Positions 36,132 through 46,656 of a stretch of DNA of 64,000 nt are shown here, piece by piece. The first letter of the stretch is position 1, and each line of letters begins with the position of its first letter. The stretch is from Pseudodesulfovibrio sp. (GTDB taxonomy: Bacteria > Desulfobacterota > Desulfovibrionia > Desulfovibrionales > Desulfovibrionaceae), in contig JADGEX010000001.1 of NCBI GenBank assembly GCA_016744135.1, positions 2,057,029-2,121,028 of the forward strand, written 5' to 3'. The translations under genes were made by a program, and so were the position numbers. The notes below the pieces were generated by a model. That model searched no databases. It saw only the letters and a list, made by a program, of their open reading frames with translations, and had not been told where the DNA came from.

Positions 36132-38717
36132 TCACACAGTATCAGTCACACCCCGCTTTGATGCGTCATGCCTTACGTCCACGGCCAGCACGCCAAGAAC
36201 CTCCCCCTCTCCATTCCTCAAAGGCGTGGACACTGTCAGGCAATAGTCATCAATGACTTTTGAGTGATATATATTCGACACATATGCCTCACCTGTACGC
36301 AGGGGTTCATGAAACCAGTCACGATGAGACCAGTTTGTTCCGACGCCACCCTTAATTGTTCCAATTGAAGAATCGTGTGCCAAAGCACAATCCGTCACCT
36401 GAATACCATTCGTATCTGTGATCCAGGCTATCTCCAGGCTCGGATTCTCCCGCACAGCCCGGTGAAGAATATCCTGTTGTTGTAAGCAATCAAAACTGGC
36501 CAGCAACGGCTCCCGAGCCAACTCAGCAACTTCTTCCTGCACTGCGCCTTCACCCAAAAGCATGAACAGTCCATAGAGTTTGGACAGCGTCTCAATCTGG
36601 TCGGTCAATTCGGCAATGGCTCCTCCTGTTTCACCCACCGCCTGAGCGGTTTTGCTGGAAACAGCATCAACTTCCGAAACAGCTCTATTGATTTCTTCTC
36701 CTGCGGCTGATTGCTGACTGCTTGCAGCAGCGATGGCCTCCACCTGTTGTGTTGTGGCCTCGAAAAACTCCATGATTTCATTCAACGCATCGCCGGACTC
36801 TCCTGCCAACCCATTGGCCGAATCCACTTTTTCAGCGGCCATGTCCATGCCTCGAATGTTCTCTTGAACATCGGCCTGAATGTCGGCAATGGACCCGCCG
36901 ACTTCACGGGTGGCGTCCATGGTTTTCTCGGCCAATTTGCGTACCTCATCCGCGACCACGGCAAACCCCCGTCCAGCCTCACCGGCCCGTGCCGCCTCAA
37001 TGGCCGCATTCAATGCCAACAGGTTGGTTTGATCAGCAATGTCGGAAATAACCGTCATCACCTTATCAATGGAACTGGCCTTGGCTCCAAGGTTTGCGAC
37101 TTTGACCTTAAGCTGCTCGGTAATGGTATGCACATCGCCAATGGAATGAACAGTCTTGCGAACCACTTCAGCCCCTTCACGGGCACGATTATGCGCCAAT
37201 TCGGCGGCCTTGGACGCGTCCTCGGCATTTCCCGCCACTTCACGGATGGAACCTGCCAGTTGCTCCATGGATGTCGCGGTCTGTTCCACGCGATGACTCA
37301 GGCTGTTGGCTCCTTCCAAAATCCTGTCGGATTCACTATTCACCACCCCCGAAGCCTCTTTCATACCGGTAACAACTACTTCGAGCATACCGGCGGCCTG
37401 AAGCATACCTTCACGCTGTGCTTTGGCCGCATCGGTCCGGGCTTGCCGTTCGCTTTCGGCCTGCACCACGGCGGCTTCTGACTCTACAGCACGAGACTGG
37501 GCCAACTCGGAAGCGACTTCCGCTTCCTGCATCTTATCACCCAAAGTATGCACCATGCATTCAATCGCTTCCTGAACCTGCTTCAATTCACCCTTAAATT
37601 CCCCTGATGCCACGGCATCCAGCTCTCCCTCAGCCACCTTACCCGCGTATTCACGAAGCCCATTGAGAGGACGGAGCAGGGCGCAACGGAGAAAAATCAA
37701 TGTCACAATGAGGATGCCTACCGCAGATGAACCAGCCACAATAATGGCCGCATTTTCAAGATTGCTGATTGAGGCCAAGGCTTCGGAAGCATCTATTTTT
37801 ACGACCAATCCCCAAACAGTGTCACCCACCGGGACGGGCGCATAGCCTGCCAGCACTTCATGACCGCGATAATCTATCGCATCCATACTGCCTTTTTCGC
37901 CTGCCAACCCCTTACGCGCAGGTAACGTATCCATGGCACCACGCCGAGGAGACGCAAAGGAGGCCTCAACGCTGTATTGTTCAACATCAGAATAGAGATC
38001 GGACCGCATGAGCCTGTCCTGACCAACCAGATAGGCTTCACCGGTCTTTCCCATGCCAGCCCGAGGACTCATGACCGCATTCACGCTTTCTACAGGAATA
38101 CGGAGCATGGCCACCCCTTCAATCTCTTTTCCATACCGCCTGATCGGAGCAGCGATAAACGCACAAGGCTGACGTTCCAAAGGAGAATAGGGGTGGAAGT
38201 CGACAAAGACCGTTTCTCCAGCGAGAGCACGTTTCCAAGCCTTCTGGAGCCGACTTCTGGAAAGGTGACCTTTGGCAATATCTTCGCCAAGCTCACTGCC
38301 ACGGGTAACAGAAAAAACAATGCGTCCTGTATCATCCACTATCAGGGCATCGGCATATCCACGAACTTTAATCCAAGGAAGAAACTCGGCAGACACCCGT
38401 TTTAAAGCATGGGCATAATCCTCGTTGCTGATATCCATCTTCCGCCCAGGCTTGGCCTCATAAAAAACGATGTCCCGCAACCGGACCAATGCGCTGTAAA
38501 CGTATCGGGCCTCGGAATACATGGTGATGTCCTTGCTCCAAGTCTCGGTCAATACATACAAATCATGAAGCTTGGCCTCCTTAACCGAAGCAAGCTTGCT
38601 TCTGGCCTGATCCTTCAGACTCCCGGACGCGGTATACAGACTGTATCCAACCATGCCCCCTAAGGGCAGAATGCCTATAAGCAGGCAGAAAACGAGCATT
38701 TTCACACTGAGTTTCAT
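36132..38717 (-). CDS. Methyl-accepting chemotaxis protein with extra C-terminal Cache domain
   Basis: 861 residues. ATG start behind GGAGAG. N-terminal helix 1-30, double Cache periplasmic region about 35-300 ([51 protein letters not shown]), second helix about 305-330, HAMP, long coiled signalling domain with the hairpin tip [22 protein letters not shown] followed by [18 protein letters not shown]. After the signalling domain, about residues 715-861 hold a second, cytoplasmic Cache/PDC-like domain ([61 protein letters not shown]). This is not the standard C-terminus; the usual CheR/CheB docking pentapeptide is absent. Probably senses both an external and an internal ligand. Confidence 0.93.
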   Translation of the reverse strand: MKLSVKMLVFCLLIGILPLGGMVGYSLYTASGSLKDQARSKLASVKEAKLHDLYVLTETWSKDITMYSEARYVYSALVRLRDIVFYEAKPGRKMDISNEDYAHALKRVSAEFLPWIKVRGYADALIVDDTGRIVFSVTRGSELGEDIAKGHLSRSRLQKAWKRALAGETVFVDFHPYSPLERQPCAFIAAPIRRYGKEIEGVAMLRIPVESVNAVMSPRAGMGKTGEAYLVGQDRLMRSDLYSDVEQYSVEASFASPRRGAMDTLPARKGLAGEKGSMDAIDYRGHEVLAGYAPVPVGDTVWGLVVKIDASEALASISNLENAAIIVAGSSAVGILIVTLIFLRCALLRPLNGLREYAGKVAEGELDAVASGEFKGELKQVQEAIECMVHTLGDKMQEAEVASELAQSRAVESEAAVVQAESERQARTDAAKAQREGMLQAAGMLEVVVTGMKEASGVVNSESDRILEGANSLSHRVEQTATSMEQLAGSIREVAGNAEDASKAAELAHNRAREGAEVVRKTVHSIGDVHTITEQLKVKVANLGAKASSIDKVMTVISDIADQTNLLALNAAIEAARAGEAGRGFAVVADEVRKLAEKTMDATREVGGSIADIQADVQENIRGMDMAAEKVDSANGLAGESGDALNEIMEFFEATTQQVEAIAAASSQQSAAGEEINRAVSEVDAVSSKTAQAVGETGGAIAELTDQIETLSKLYGLFMLLGEGAVQEEVAELAREPLLASFDCLQQQDILHRAVRENPSLEIAWITDTNGIQVTDCALAHDSSIGTIKGGVGTNWSHRDWFHEPLRTGEAYVSNIYHSKVIDDYCLTVSTPLRNGEGEVLGVLAVDVRHDASKRGVTDTV

Positions 38718-38883
38718 TATCTCTCCTTCCGTAACTGTCCGAAGGCTTCGGACAGGGAGAGCAAAACCTACTCTTCAATCACGTTAAATCGACACGATTT
38801 GTGACAAACACACGACCGCAGTGTGAAAAATATCCGACCTTTGTGTGACAAGATGAATGGTAATCATTTCAGTTTGAAATGAT

Positions 38884-39114
38884 TCAGGACGAAAAGAATA
38901 TGGCATAGAAAACAGCCATGCCCCAGACAAGACAACAGAGACAACTTGTGGCGGGAATCATCCACCATTTCAATTGCACAGCCTTGCCGCGGAATTTGAA
39001 GGAACCACAACAGCGAAACAACGATAAGATCATCTGCATAAGCAGGCCGGAGACGGCCAATGCAGGCAAGGCAAGGACCCAGAAAATTGGGTCGGATATC
39101 CACATACCGGTCAT
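38884..39114 (-). CDS. Small two-helix membrane protein, 76 aa
   Basis: Hydrophobic protein with two membrane segments (FWVLALPALAVSGLLMQMILSLF and MIPATSCLCCLVWGMAVFYAIFF) and four cysteines. It starts four bases after the stop of the DAC gene (39119-39121), so it is co-transcribed with it. Its sequence is not recognisable by family. A role as membrane partner of the DAC protein is inference. Confidence 0.65.
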   Translation of the reverse strand: MTGMWISDPIFWVLALPALAVSGLLMQMILSLFRCCGSFKFRGKAVQLKWWMIPATSCLCCLVWGMAVFYAIFFSS

Positions 39115-39118
39115 CAGG

Positions 39119-40543
39119 TCAGCTCATCACCCATTCTGCCAACAGGGGAGGGCGGGCAAAACCACGAATCTGCTGAAAATGACATAAAGCAGTCAGTTCC
39201 ACACCATTTTTAATAATGGAAACAGGCCGGTCGGACGAAACCACAACCACCACGATATCCTCATGTTCAGCCGTGAACCTCAATGCCGAGTTAAACCGCG
39301 CACCACGCGCCCTGTTCTCACCGGGAACGGATTGGCCATCCATAAGACAACCAAAGCCGTAGAGTTTCAGATCTCGTCCAATATGCAGTGCGCCGTCCAA
39401 TTTTGCCAGTGAACAGGCGAGCTTGAGCTGACTGCTTTCCTGAAGGTCCAACGGCTTTTCAAAGTGCTGACCCGCTGTCTTCAAAAAGTTTGTACCCGCG
39501 TCTACGATCAACGTGCACCCATGCTTGCGGTCACGCACCCGGTTAACCATATGCGAAATGATATGGAGCAGGCCGTGTTGCTCCTCCATGTTCAAATCGG
39601 TCTCCAACAATTGTTCTTCAAGCTGAACCAGATTCGCCTTGAGATTGGAAGAATGGAAACGACCATCAGAAAAACTGCACACCAGATCATCCTTGATCCA
39701 CAAAAATCCATGGGTGCCGCTGAATTGTGCTGCCAGATACGCTCCCGGCATGGGACCAATAGCTATGCCAAGCACGGTGGAACCGTCCGAGACCAAAACG
39801 CGCCCGGAAAATTCAACGGCCTGTAGCAGCTTACGCACATGTTTGGTGTCGGAAAGACTTGGCTGTTCATGCAAAGGGAATCGGCAGATCATGCGTACCT
39901 GATCGAGCTGACTCGGCTCAACTACCACGATACGACCTCTGGGCCATGCACCTTCTTCCTTGGTGCCGGACACGCCCATAATAGCGTCCAAAAACGGGTA
40001 AACACGTATCTGCGTATCCAACCACCCCAAACGACTGCGTTCATCCACAATGAAATTCCGAATGGCATGATTGGCACAATGCTGCAACATGAACCCGGCT
40101 ATATCCAAACCCATGACATTGCACGTTTCAAAATTCTGAGAAACCAGCTCTGCGGCATACTCCAACCAATTTGCGGTCGGTCCCAACGAACACATATCCG
40201 GATGTTCCTCGGTAAACCACATTTGATAATGCATAGGACGAGAACGTGCTCCCAGAGTGATGATACCTGACAGGTCCAGTCCGGCCTTGTCAGAATCAAT
40301 AATCTCCAATTCCTGACCTTCCGGCGGTTCTCCCCGCCATTTATTGGAATACAGATAGTAATCCCGAAGCTTAGGTTCGTGACCTTCCAGCAGATTTTGC
40401 GGATCACATATACGAGGAGGAGCGTCACCGCTCTGGGCGTACACAACTGCGGCTCGACTTGGGGGTGAAAAATGCGACAACCCTTCGCGAAGTCCGTCCA
40501 AAATATGGAATATACAGATATTCTCGAATGATGCTTCAGGCAT
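39119..40543 (-). CDS. DAC-domain protein (diadenylate cyclase-like)
   Basis: 474 residues from ATG 40543 with GGAG five bases upstream (an earlier TTG at 40555 precedes that site). The C-terminal part about 310-455 resembles a DisA_N/DAC domain: LKLACSLAKLDGALHIGRDLKLYGFGCL with the DGA nucleotide-binding motif, then PGENRARGARFNSALRFTAEHEDIVVVVVSSDRPVSIIKNG. Canonical diadenylate cyclases have GTRHR-type second motif; here GARFN, so product and activity are uncertain. The N-terminal 300 residues are a putative sensor region of unknown fold, as in the DACN-type sensors associated with such domains. Linked by four bases to a small membrane protein. Confidence 0.75.
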   Translation of the reverse strand: MPEASFENICIFHILDGLREGLSHFSPPSRAAVVYAQSGDAPPRICDPQNLLEGHEPKLRDYYLYSNKWRGEPPEGQELEIIDSDKAGLDLSGIITLGARSRPMHYQMWFTEEHPDMCSLGPTANWLEYAAELVSQNFETCNVMGLDIAGFMLQHCANHAIRNFIVDERSRLGWLDTQIRVYPFLDAIMGVSGTKEEGAWPRGRIVVVEPSQLDQVRMICRFPLHEQPSLSDTKHVRKLLQAVEFSGRVLVSDGSTVLGIAIGPMPGAYLAAQFSGTHGFLWIKDDLVCSFSDGRFHSSNLKANLVQLEEQLLETDLNMEEQHGLLHIISHMVNRVRDRKHGCTLIVDAGTNFLKTAGQHFEKPLDLQESSQLKLACSLAKLDGALHIGRDLKLYGFGCLMDGQSVPGENRARGARFNSALRFTAEHEDIVVVVVSSDRPVSIIKNGVELTALCHFQQIRGFARPPLLAEWVMS

Positions 40544-40656
40544 TACCGACTCCAACTGTCTCAGTGGCTCCCCAAATGGGATTCATGGGAAACGGTAGGC
40601 CAAAAGTCTCAAAAATGTCCAGAACGAACCCGGAAAACTCTCTGTTTGGGTAAAAA

Positions 40657-41448
40657 TTACCCTTTTACAGCGATAAGAACATCAGCAAGTTCGCGGATCA
40701 CGCCTTCGCCGCCACGAGCTGTTGTAATATAGTCCGCTAGGGCGAGAATGGAGGGATGCGCATCGGATGGTGCAACTTTGAACCCTGCCAAAGCCATACC
40801 AGCGGCATCATTGACATCATTCCCGACAAATAAAACTTCAGCCACGGATATGGACCGCTTGTCCGCCAACTCAAGCAGGGCGGATGCCTTGTCACGGATG
40901 CCATGAATGGCTTCCAGCTTAATTTTGTCGGCTCTGGCTTTCACCACCGGATTGACTTCCGTGCTCAAAATAACCTGTTCAAGACCGAGCTTACGGATCA
41001 TGCCAACTCCCATGCCATCGCCACGATTTGCCCGGATATATTCCCGGCCATCCTGATCTACGGACACCGTGTTGTCTGTCATGACTCCATCAAAATCATA
41101 CACCACGAGCTTGACTTTATCGGCACCGGGCAAACCGCGCTGGGTCAAGGCGATCATCTCGCCATCCAAACCAAGATAAAGCGGCTTGTCGCCCATAAGT
41201 TTCTCGGCACGCCCTCCGCCGTTGTCCAGAATGGCAGCCACAGCTTGTGTCACATCCGGCACCTCAATGGTCACAATGACACACCCGCCGGCCGTGGTAT
41301 CTTTGGCCTCCACAAGACGCAGGCATTGCCCAAACGCCCCCATAAGCAAGGCGTCCCAAGCGAGATTGAAGCCAAGGGCCTTCTTATAGAATGCGGAAGA
41401 TTTTTCGATATTCCTGACCAACAGGGTGACGGGAGGATAGGCTGTCAT
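40657..41448 (-). CDS. VOC (glyoxalase fold) - KdsC-like HAD phosphatase fusion
   Basis: 263 residues starting MTAYPPVTLLVRN at ATG 41448, with a strong AAAGGAG site; a frame reaching 41580 is not the gene. Residues 1-120 look like a VOC/glyoxalase domain (VRNIEKSSAFYKKALGFNLAWDALLMGAFG, VPDVTQAVAAILDNGGGR). Residues about 125-263 are a KdsC-type HAD phosphatase (KVKLVVYDFDGVMTDNTVSVDQDGREY, NRGDGMGVGMIRKLGL, EVLFVGNDVNDAAGMALAGFKVAPSDAH). KdsC removes the 8-phosphate of KDO. The fusion suggests a related sugar phosphatase with an extra ligand-binding domain, possibly for NeuA/CMP-KDO-type pathways; no KDO gene is next to it. Confidence 0.8.
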   Translation of the reverse strand: MTAYPPVTLLVRNIEKSSAFYKKALGFNLAWDALLMGAFGQCLRLVEAKDTTAGGCVIVTIEVPDVTQAVAAILDNGGGRAEKLMGDKPLYLGLDGEMIALTQRGLPGADKVKLVVYDFDGVMTDNTVSVDQDGREYIRANRGDGMGVGMIRKLGLEQVILSTEVNPVVKARADKIKLEAIHGIRDKASALLELADKRSISVAEVLFVGNDVNDAAGMALAGFKVAPSDAHPSILALADYITTARGGEGVIRELADVLIAVKG

Positions 41449-41685
41449 CGTGGCTCCTTTGGATTCGTTGTTTGCGCAACAGACTACCTTGCTCGCCCCG
41501 ATGGTGCAACCGCATGCTGAATAGGACCATCCCGCATACTGTTTAAAAAAATCGACCCCTCGCACACTGTGTTTACACACTTGGCAAGGGGCCGATCACC
41601 TACACACAACATATTCTTCTCATGATTTCATGGTGTTTCCGCTGTTTCTAGAATTTAACTCATGTTTATCCAGAAAACACAATCA

Positions 41686-44600
41686 TTATATTTCACCCAC
41701 ATTTTGCACCAATCCCGCCTTTTCAACGCGCTTCTTTTCCTTGCGTTCCTTGCGGCGCATAAGCAGATCCCACTCAAGAGGCATAACGATCAATGTCAAA
41801 GTGGTCGCCACACATAATCCAGTCACAAAGGTCGTAGCCATGGTACCCCAGACCATTGAATAGTAGGGAATACCGAGAGCCATGGGTAGCAGGCCCAACG
41901 TCGTGGTCAACGTAGTCATGAGAATCGGCCTGAGCCTGATACGAACTCCTTCACGAATTGCTTCGGCGCGACTATAGCCCGCGGCATACAGCCGGTTGAT
42001 AAAATCGAGCAGAACCAACGAATCATTGACCACCACGCCGGTCACACCCACGGTCGCGATAAAACTATTTACCGTGAACAACGAACGGGTGAAAAAAGTA
42101 CCAAAAACCACGCCGGTCAAGGCAAACGCAACAGCCGACAAAATGATGGCTGGCTGAACATAGGACTGAAACTGACAGGCCAAAATGGTGTACATAAGCA
42201 TAATCGCAATGAAAAATGCATACATAAGCGAAGTAAATGAACGCCCTGTAGACTCAAATTCACCGGCAAAGCTCAGAGTCGCCCCCGGATACTGATGCTG
42301 AATGGTCTCATAATAGGCCTTCACATCATGCACTACGCTGGTTGCACTGACCGACGCGCCAGCCCGGATGTTGGCCGTCAGGGTGATGGCCCGTTGCCCT
42401 TGGAAACGATTCAACTGCCCCGGCTCACGGTAGCTCTCAACATCAACCAAATCCCCCACACGAACCGGCCCCTGATCATCTTCAAGAATGGGAATATCCA
42501 AGGCATCTTCCGGCTGTTTCAGAAACCGCTTGTCAATTTTCATGCGTAGGTCGATATCCTCATCCGCCGCACGAAATTTGCCGACAAATCGGCCATCGAG
42601 AATTCCACCAGCCAAAGCGATAACCTGCGCCGGAGTCAGACCATATTCAGAAACAAGACTGGGTATGGGACTGAATCGAAACACACGATTATCGGTACCG
42701 GTGTCAGCGGTAAAATCAATAAGATTTTGTGATAATGCGCTATTATTCTTGATCCAACCATTGATATCATTTGCCAAAGCCAGAACGGCATCCTGATCCG
42801 GACCGAGCACGCGAATATTCACGTCCTTACCCGCAGGCGGCCCACCTTGTTCCGGCCAGACACGAAACCTCCAGCCGTCTGTAGCCAATGGTTCAAGTTT
42901 TCTGCGCACGACTTCGAGCAACAACTCCGGGTCGTTATCCGGATTTTCAATATATTCCTGCTCTCCCTGAACGGGCAATTCCACGGTCACAATGGCCCGA
43001 TTGGACCCGAAAATATTTTCATAATCTTCATTGATGTCCATGCCACCAAGTCCTGAACACGCCTTGGTCGTACCGGGACCAAAAGCCAACACTGCCCGCG
43101 ACACTTCCTTGGCCTTTGCCGAGGCAGTATAGACATCTGTCCCTACAGGGCCTTCCATTGAAACATAGTAGAGCGTGTATTCATCTGGAAAAAATTTGAT
43201 GCGCAACAGGGGCATAACGCCGGACACTGACACCCCAAGCATAATGACAGCCATCAGAAAAGCCCCAAAGACCACACTCATGGATTTCCATTTATGCCGC
43301 ATGGTCAATTGCAAGACTCCGTCCACCATTCGCTTCAAGGCAATAAGAAACTTCGGATCCTTGCCGTGAAATGATTCCTTTTTTGCCTGCATTTCCAACT
43401 TTTTCGCACCCGGCCAATCAAGAAAATGCGAAGGCAAAATGAAGAGGCATTCCACAATGGAAGCGGCAATGGCAAAGCTGACCGCCTTGGGCACCTGTGC
43501 AAAAAATTCGCCCGTTGACCCTGACATGATCAGCATAGGCAAAAAGGCAGCAACCGTCGTCGATGTTGCGGCGAGGACCGGCAAAAACACTTCACCTGTG
43601 CCGACGATGACAGCTTCTTTAAGCCGCAAACCTTCCTGAACGTGCCGATAGATATTCTCCACCACCACGATGGCATCATCCACGATAATACCACTCACCA
43701 ACACAAAGGAAAATAACGTGATTTCATTAATGGAGTTATTGGTCAGCCACATGATAATCATGGTCACCAAAAAGGAAAAGGGCACACCCACCGTGGTCAA
43801 CATGGCGTTACGGAAGCCCATGACAAGCCAGATGCACACACAAACCAAAACAATACCGACCAACAGGTTTGATCCCAACGTACTGATATTCTCATTCACG
43901 TTGATCCGCTGATCCTGCGTCATGACCGTTTCGACGCCTTCTTTGTCCAGCACGGACTTGAAAGCCGCCACGACCCTTTCCACCTCAGCACCAATATCAA
44001 GCGAATTCCCTTGGGGTGTCTTAATAATCTTGATGGAAATGGAATCCTTGCCATTGACCGAAGAAACAACGAACGGATCCCGATAATCCATGCCCGCATG
44101 ACTCAGCACGTCCCCGACGGTCACAAACGATCCGTCAAGATCGCGACGAACCACCGTGGCCGCAATTTCATCACGGGATCGAAATTTTTCATCCACCACA
44201 ATAACATATTCACCGGAGTCACTGACAAAATCACCAGCAGGGACCGACACGTTGGCCCCCTCAAGAGCCTGACCAACCTCGTCAAAGGTCACTCCCAACT
44301 GCATCATTTTCTGCGGATCAAGCGACACATGAAATTCACGCTCGTATTCGCCATCAATCTGGACTTCCTTAACTCCGGGAATGCGTTGCAGTGGCAACTT
44401 CATTTCCTCAGCCATCAGGGTCAATGCCCGGTTTGATCTATCACCCACCAGATTAACAGATATGACAGGAAGCCACTCGGAAACCCTGATAACCATGAAG
44501 CTCGGAGGGTCCATCTCATCAGGCAGGTCGTTCTGCACAGACAACACTTTGAAACGTAATTCGTCATACAAAGTGTCGTAATCAGTATCATCCAGAAACT

Positions 44601-44901
44601 TGACCATAATGGATGCACGCTGGCGGAATGACCGGGACCGGATGAATTCCACGTTCTCCAGATCCTGCAAGGCATCCTCTATCTTGCGCGTGACCAATGT
44701 TTCTACTTCTTCGGGGCTGGCACCGGGCAGGAACCCACTGATGATAACCTTGCCCATGCGCACGTCAGGATATCGTTCAACCGGCAGATCAAAGACGCAA
44801 AAAACACCCACCACCATAAGCAGCACGAACAAGAGGTTCACGAAGACTTTCTGACCAAGCGTCAGACGTATCAAATTCTGGACCGGAGAGTATTTTTTCA
44901 T
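41686..44901 (-). CDS. RND efflux transporter permease
   Basis: 1071 residues, AcrB/hydrophobe-type. N-terminal VFCVFDLPVERYPDV and GASPEEVETLVTRKIED, SFLVTMIIMWLTNNSINEITLFSFVLVSGIIVDDAIVVVENIYRHVQEG in the fourth-helix region, and the second half repeat with LSAVAFALTGVVFGTFFTRSLFTVNSFIATVGVTGVVVNDSLVLLDFINR. Twelve membrane helices expected. The inner-membrane pump works with the adaptor encoded just upstream; the outer-membrane channel gene is not here. Substrate not readable. Confidence 0.95.
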   Translation of the reverse strand: MKKYSPVQNLIRLTLGQKVFVNLLFVLLMVVGVFCVFDLPVERYPDVRMGKVIISGFLPGASPEEVETLVTRKIEDALQDLENVEFIRSRSFRQRASIMVKFLDDTDYDTLYDELRFKVLSVQNDLPDEMDPPSFMVIRVSEWLPVISVNLVGDRSNRALTLMAEEMKLPLQRIPGVKEVQIDGEYEREFHVSLDPQKMMQLGVTFDEVGQALEGANVSVPAGDFVSDSGEYVIVVDEKFRSRDEIAATVVRRDLDGSFVTVGDVLSHAGMDYRDPFVVSSVNGKDSISIKIIKTPQGNSLDIGAEVERVVAAFKSVLDKEGVETVMTQDQRINVNENISTLGSNLLVGIVLVCVCIWLVMGFRNAMLTTVGVPFSFLVTMIIMWLTNNSINEITLFSFVLVSGIIVDDAIVVVENIYRHVQEGLRLKEAVIVGTGEVFLPVLAATSTTVAAFLPMLIMSGSTGEFFAQVPKAVSFAIAASIVECLFILPSHFLDWPGAKKLEMQAKKESFHGKDPKFLIALKRMVDGVLQLTMRHKWKSMSVVFGAFLMAVIMLGVSVSGVMPLLRIKFFPDEYTLYYVSMEGPVGTDVYTASAKAKEVSRAVLAFGPGTTKACSGLGGMDINEDYENIFGSNRAIVTVELPVQGEQEYIENPDNDPELLLEVVRRKLEPLATDGWRFRVWPEQGGPPAGKDVNIRVLGPDQDAVLALANDINGWIKNNSALSQNLIDFTADTGTDNRVFRFSPIPSLVSEYGLTPAQVIALAGGILDGRFVGKFRAADEDIDLRMKIDKRFLKQPEDALDIPILEDDQGPVRVGDLVDVESYREPGQLNRFQGQRAITLTANIRAGASVSATSVVHDVKAYYETIQHQYPGATLSFAGEFESTGRSFTSLMYAFFIAIMLMYTILACQFQSYVQPAIILSAVAFALTGVVFGTFFTRSLFTVNSFIATVGVTGVVVNDSLVLLDFINRLYAAGYSRAEAIREGVRIRLRPILMTTLTTTLGLLPMALGIPYYSMVWGTMATTFVTGLCVATTLTLIVMPLEWDLLMRRKERKEKKRVEKAGLVQNVGEI

Positions 44902-44918
44902 CGTTCGATCCTAGACAG

Positions 44919-46016
44919 CTATGGATGGAGCAAAAAGATGTCGCCGGGCTGTACATCGGGGCTTGAAACACGCCTCTTGTCACCATCTGCGGAACCGAGC
45001 AAAACGACTCGCACCCGTTCACCGTCCGGGGTCATAAGAAAGTGCTCTTCATACGCCTTGATAAGCGCAGAAGAGGGCACTTCGACAGCGCCGCCGGGGT
45101 CTGGCAATTCTATGACTAACTCGCACCGGATACCGCCACGAAATTCAAAATCACCCTTGGATATTTCCAGATCCACATTGATTTTACGCGACTGAGGATC
45201 AAAGCCGGGGGAAACTCGTTCGACCTGTGCCTGAATCGTACTGTTCAAATCTGTGAGCCGAAGCGAAACCGTCTCGCCCATATCTTTCAGCGCTCGATAT
45301 TCTTCACTGGTCAAGGCAAAGGGGATAAGCAGGACATCGTAACGCCCCAACTCTGCGACCTTTTCGCCTTTGGTAATCCATTCGCCGGGTTCCACGTACC
45401 GGGTAATGACCTTCCAACCCGACGGGCCGGTCAGCGAAAACCGTTTCATGCGCTCAATGAGCACCCGCTCTTCCACTTGTTTGGCACGAAGTTGTTGCAG
45501 GGCGGCCTGATGGGCCCGCACGTTGGAATCCAGAGTGGACTGAGCCGCATTCTGATTCTTAACCAGCGCCTCGTACCGCTCTTTTTCCTTTTTGTTGTAA
45601 ACGAGATCACTTTTCAAACGTTGCTGATCAGTCCGATTGGTATCCAGATCCAAACGAATAAATGTCGTATCCAACTGCGCGAAAAGACCATTTGCGCCCA
45701 ACGTGTCACCCACGTCAGCCGTAACGCTCTGCACTCGGCCGGATTCCTCAGTAACAAGGGTCATGGAATTTCTGGCACGTGTAAAACCAGTCAACGCAGA
45801 TCGACGGGCGGCAGACTGTGCCACGAATGTCTCCGTAGACCTCGGAGGAGGAGTCTGGCTCTGAGCTTCTGCTTCCGCGACCTGAACAAGCCCGCTCCCG
45901 GGTACTGCGGCCTCTGTCGTGGCCTCGCTGCCACAACCGCCAAGCAAAAATATTCCCGCCAACAACAAGGGGAGTCCTACGAGAAAAATTCTTAAGCATG
46001 ATTTATATATGTGCAT
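44919..46016 (-). CDS. RND efflux periplasmic adaptor (membrane-fusion lipoprotein)
   Basis: About 365 residues; ATG 46016 chosen, with AAGGATG nine bases upstream, although ATG 46025 overlapping the tetR stop is also possible. Lipoprotein-type signal with lipobox LLGGC. HlyD/adaptor features: TLVTEESGRVQSVTADVGDTLGANGLFAQLD (lipoyl half), coiled hairpin LKSDLVYNKKEKERYEALVKNQN...LDSNVRAHQAALQQLRAKQVEERV, SGWKVITRYVEPGEWITKGEKVAEL, and C-terminal EHFLMTPDGERVRVVLLGSADGD. It connects the RND pump to an outer-membrane channel. Follows the tetR gene and precedes the pump gene by 17 bases. Confidence 0.93.
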   Translation of the reverse strand: MHIYKSCLRIFLVGLPLLLAGIFLLGGCGSEATTEAAVPGSGLVQVAEAEAQSQTPPPRSTETFVAQSAARRSALTGFTRARNSMTLVTEESGRVQSVTADVGDTLGANGLFAQLDTTFIRLDLDTNRTDQQRLKSDLVYNKKEKERYEALVKNQNAAQSTLDSNVRAHQAALQQLRAKQVEERVLIERMKRFSLTGPSGWKVITRYVEPGEWITKGEKVAELGRYDVLLIPFALTSEEYRALKDMGETVSLRLTDLNSTIQAQVERVSPGFDPQSRKINVDLEISKGDFEFRGGIRCELVIELPDPGGAVEVPSSALIKAYEEHFLMTPDGERVRVVLLGSADGDKRRVSSPDVQPGDIFLLHP

Positions 46017-46017
46017 G

Positions 46018-46635
46018 TCATCCATCCTTTTTTCCAGGACGCATCCAAAAATCAAGAATGCGATCCACCAACATATCCATATCTACACCATCATGGAGCA
46101 CATCGACTTGACCTGTACTGACAAGATGCGCCAATCCGTGAACACCGGACCACAAAGCAAAAACAAGGGTATCGACATCCACGGTGCCAAAATACCCGGT
46201 ATCGATACATTCTTGTGCCGTATTGCGAAAATGCGTGTATGAATGCATGGAGCTGGCTGCCCATTCGCCATCAAGATCAACCTGATCACAATTTGTGCTG
46301 AACATGAGATGATAATATTCAGGCTCACTCAATGCGAACTGAATATAACTTTTACCCCCGCTACGCATACGATCCATGGGGTCCGGGTAACGCTTCATCC
46401 CTTCATGCTGTCGCTCGACATATCGCGCAAAACCTTCTTCGCGAAGCACCGATAAAATTTCACGTTTATTCTTGAAATATCGATAAATAGCACCGGGGCT
46501 ATACTCAATCACACCAGCAATCCGACGCATGGATACGTTTTCGAATCCTTCCTTTACAAAAAGATCCTTGGCCGCATCCAGGATGCGACGACGCATCTTA
46601 TCCCTTTCTCGCTCACGCCTATTTTTCGTACTCAT
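46018..46635 (-). CDS. TetR/AcrR family repressor
   Basis: 205 residues. The N-terminal HTH DKMRRRILDAAKDLFVKEGFENVSMRRIAGVIEYSPGAIYRYFKNKREIL is a clean TetR type; the rest is a ligand domain with LFALWSGVHGLAHLVSTGQV. It is the first gene of the adaptor-pump operon and very probably represses it. A candidate operator is at 46657-46683 just upstream of its start. Confidence 0.95.
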   Translation of the reverse strand: MSTKNRRERERDKMRRRILDAAKDLFVKEGFENVSMRRIAGVIEYSPGAIYRYFKNKREILSVLREEGFARYVERQHEGMKRYPDPMDRMRSGGKSYIQFALSEPEYYHLMFSTNCDQVDLDGEWAASSMHSYTHFRNTAQECIDTGYFGTVDVDTLVFALWSGVHGLAHLVSTGQVDVLHDGVDMDMLVDRILDFWMRPGKKDG

Positions 46636-46656
46636 AATTGCCTGCTAGCAAACTGC

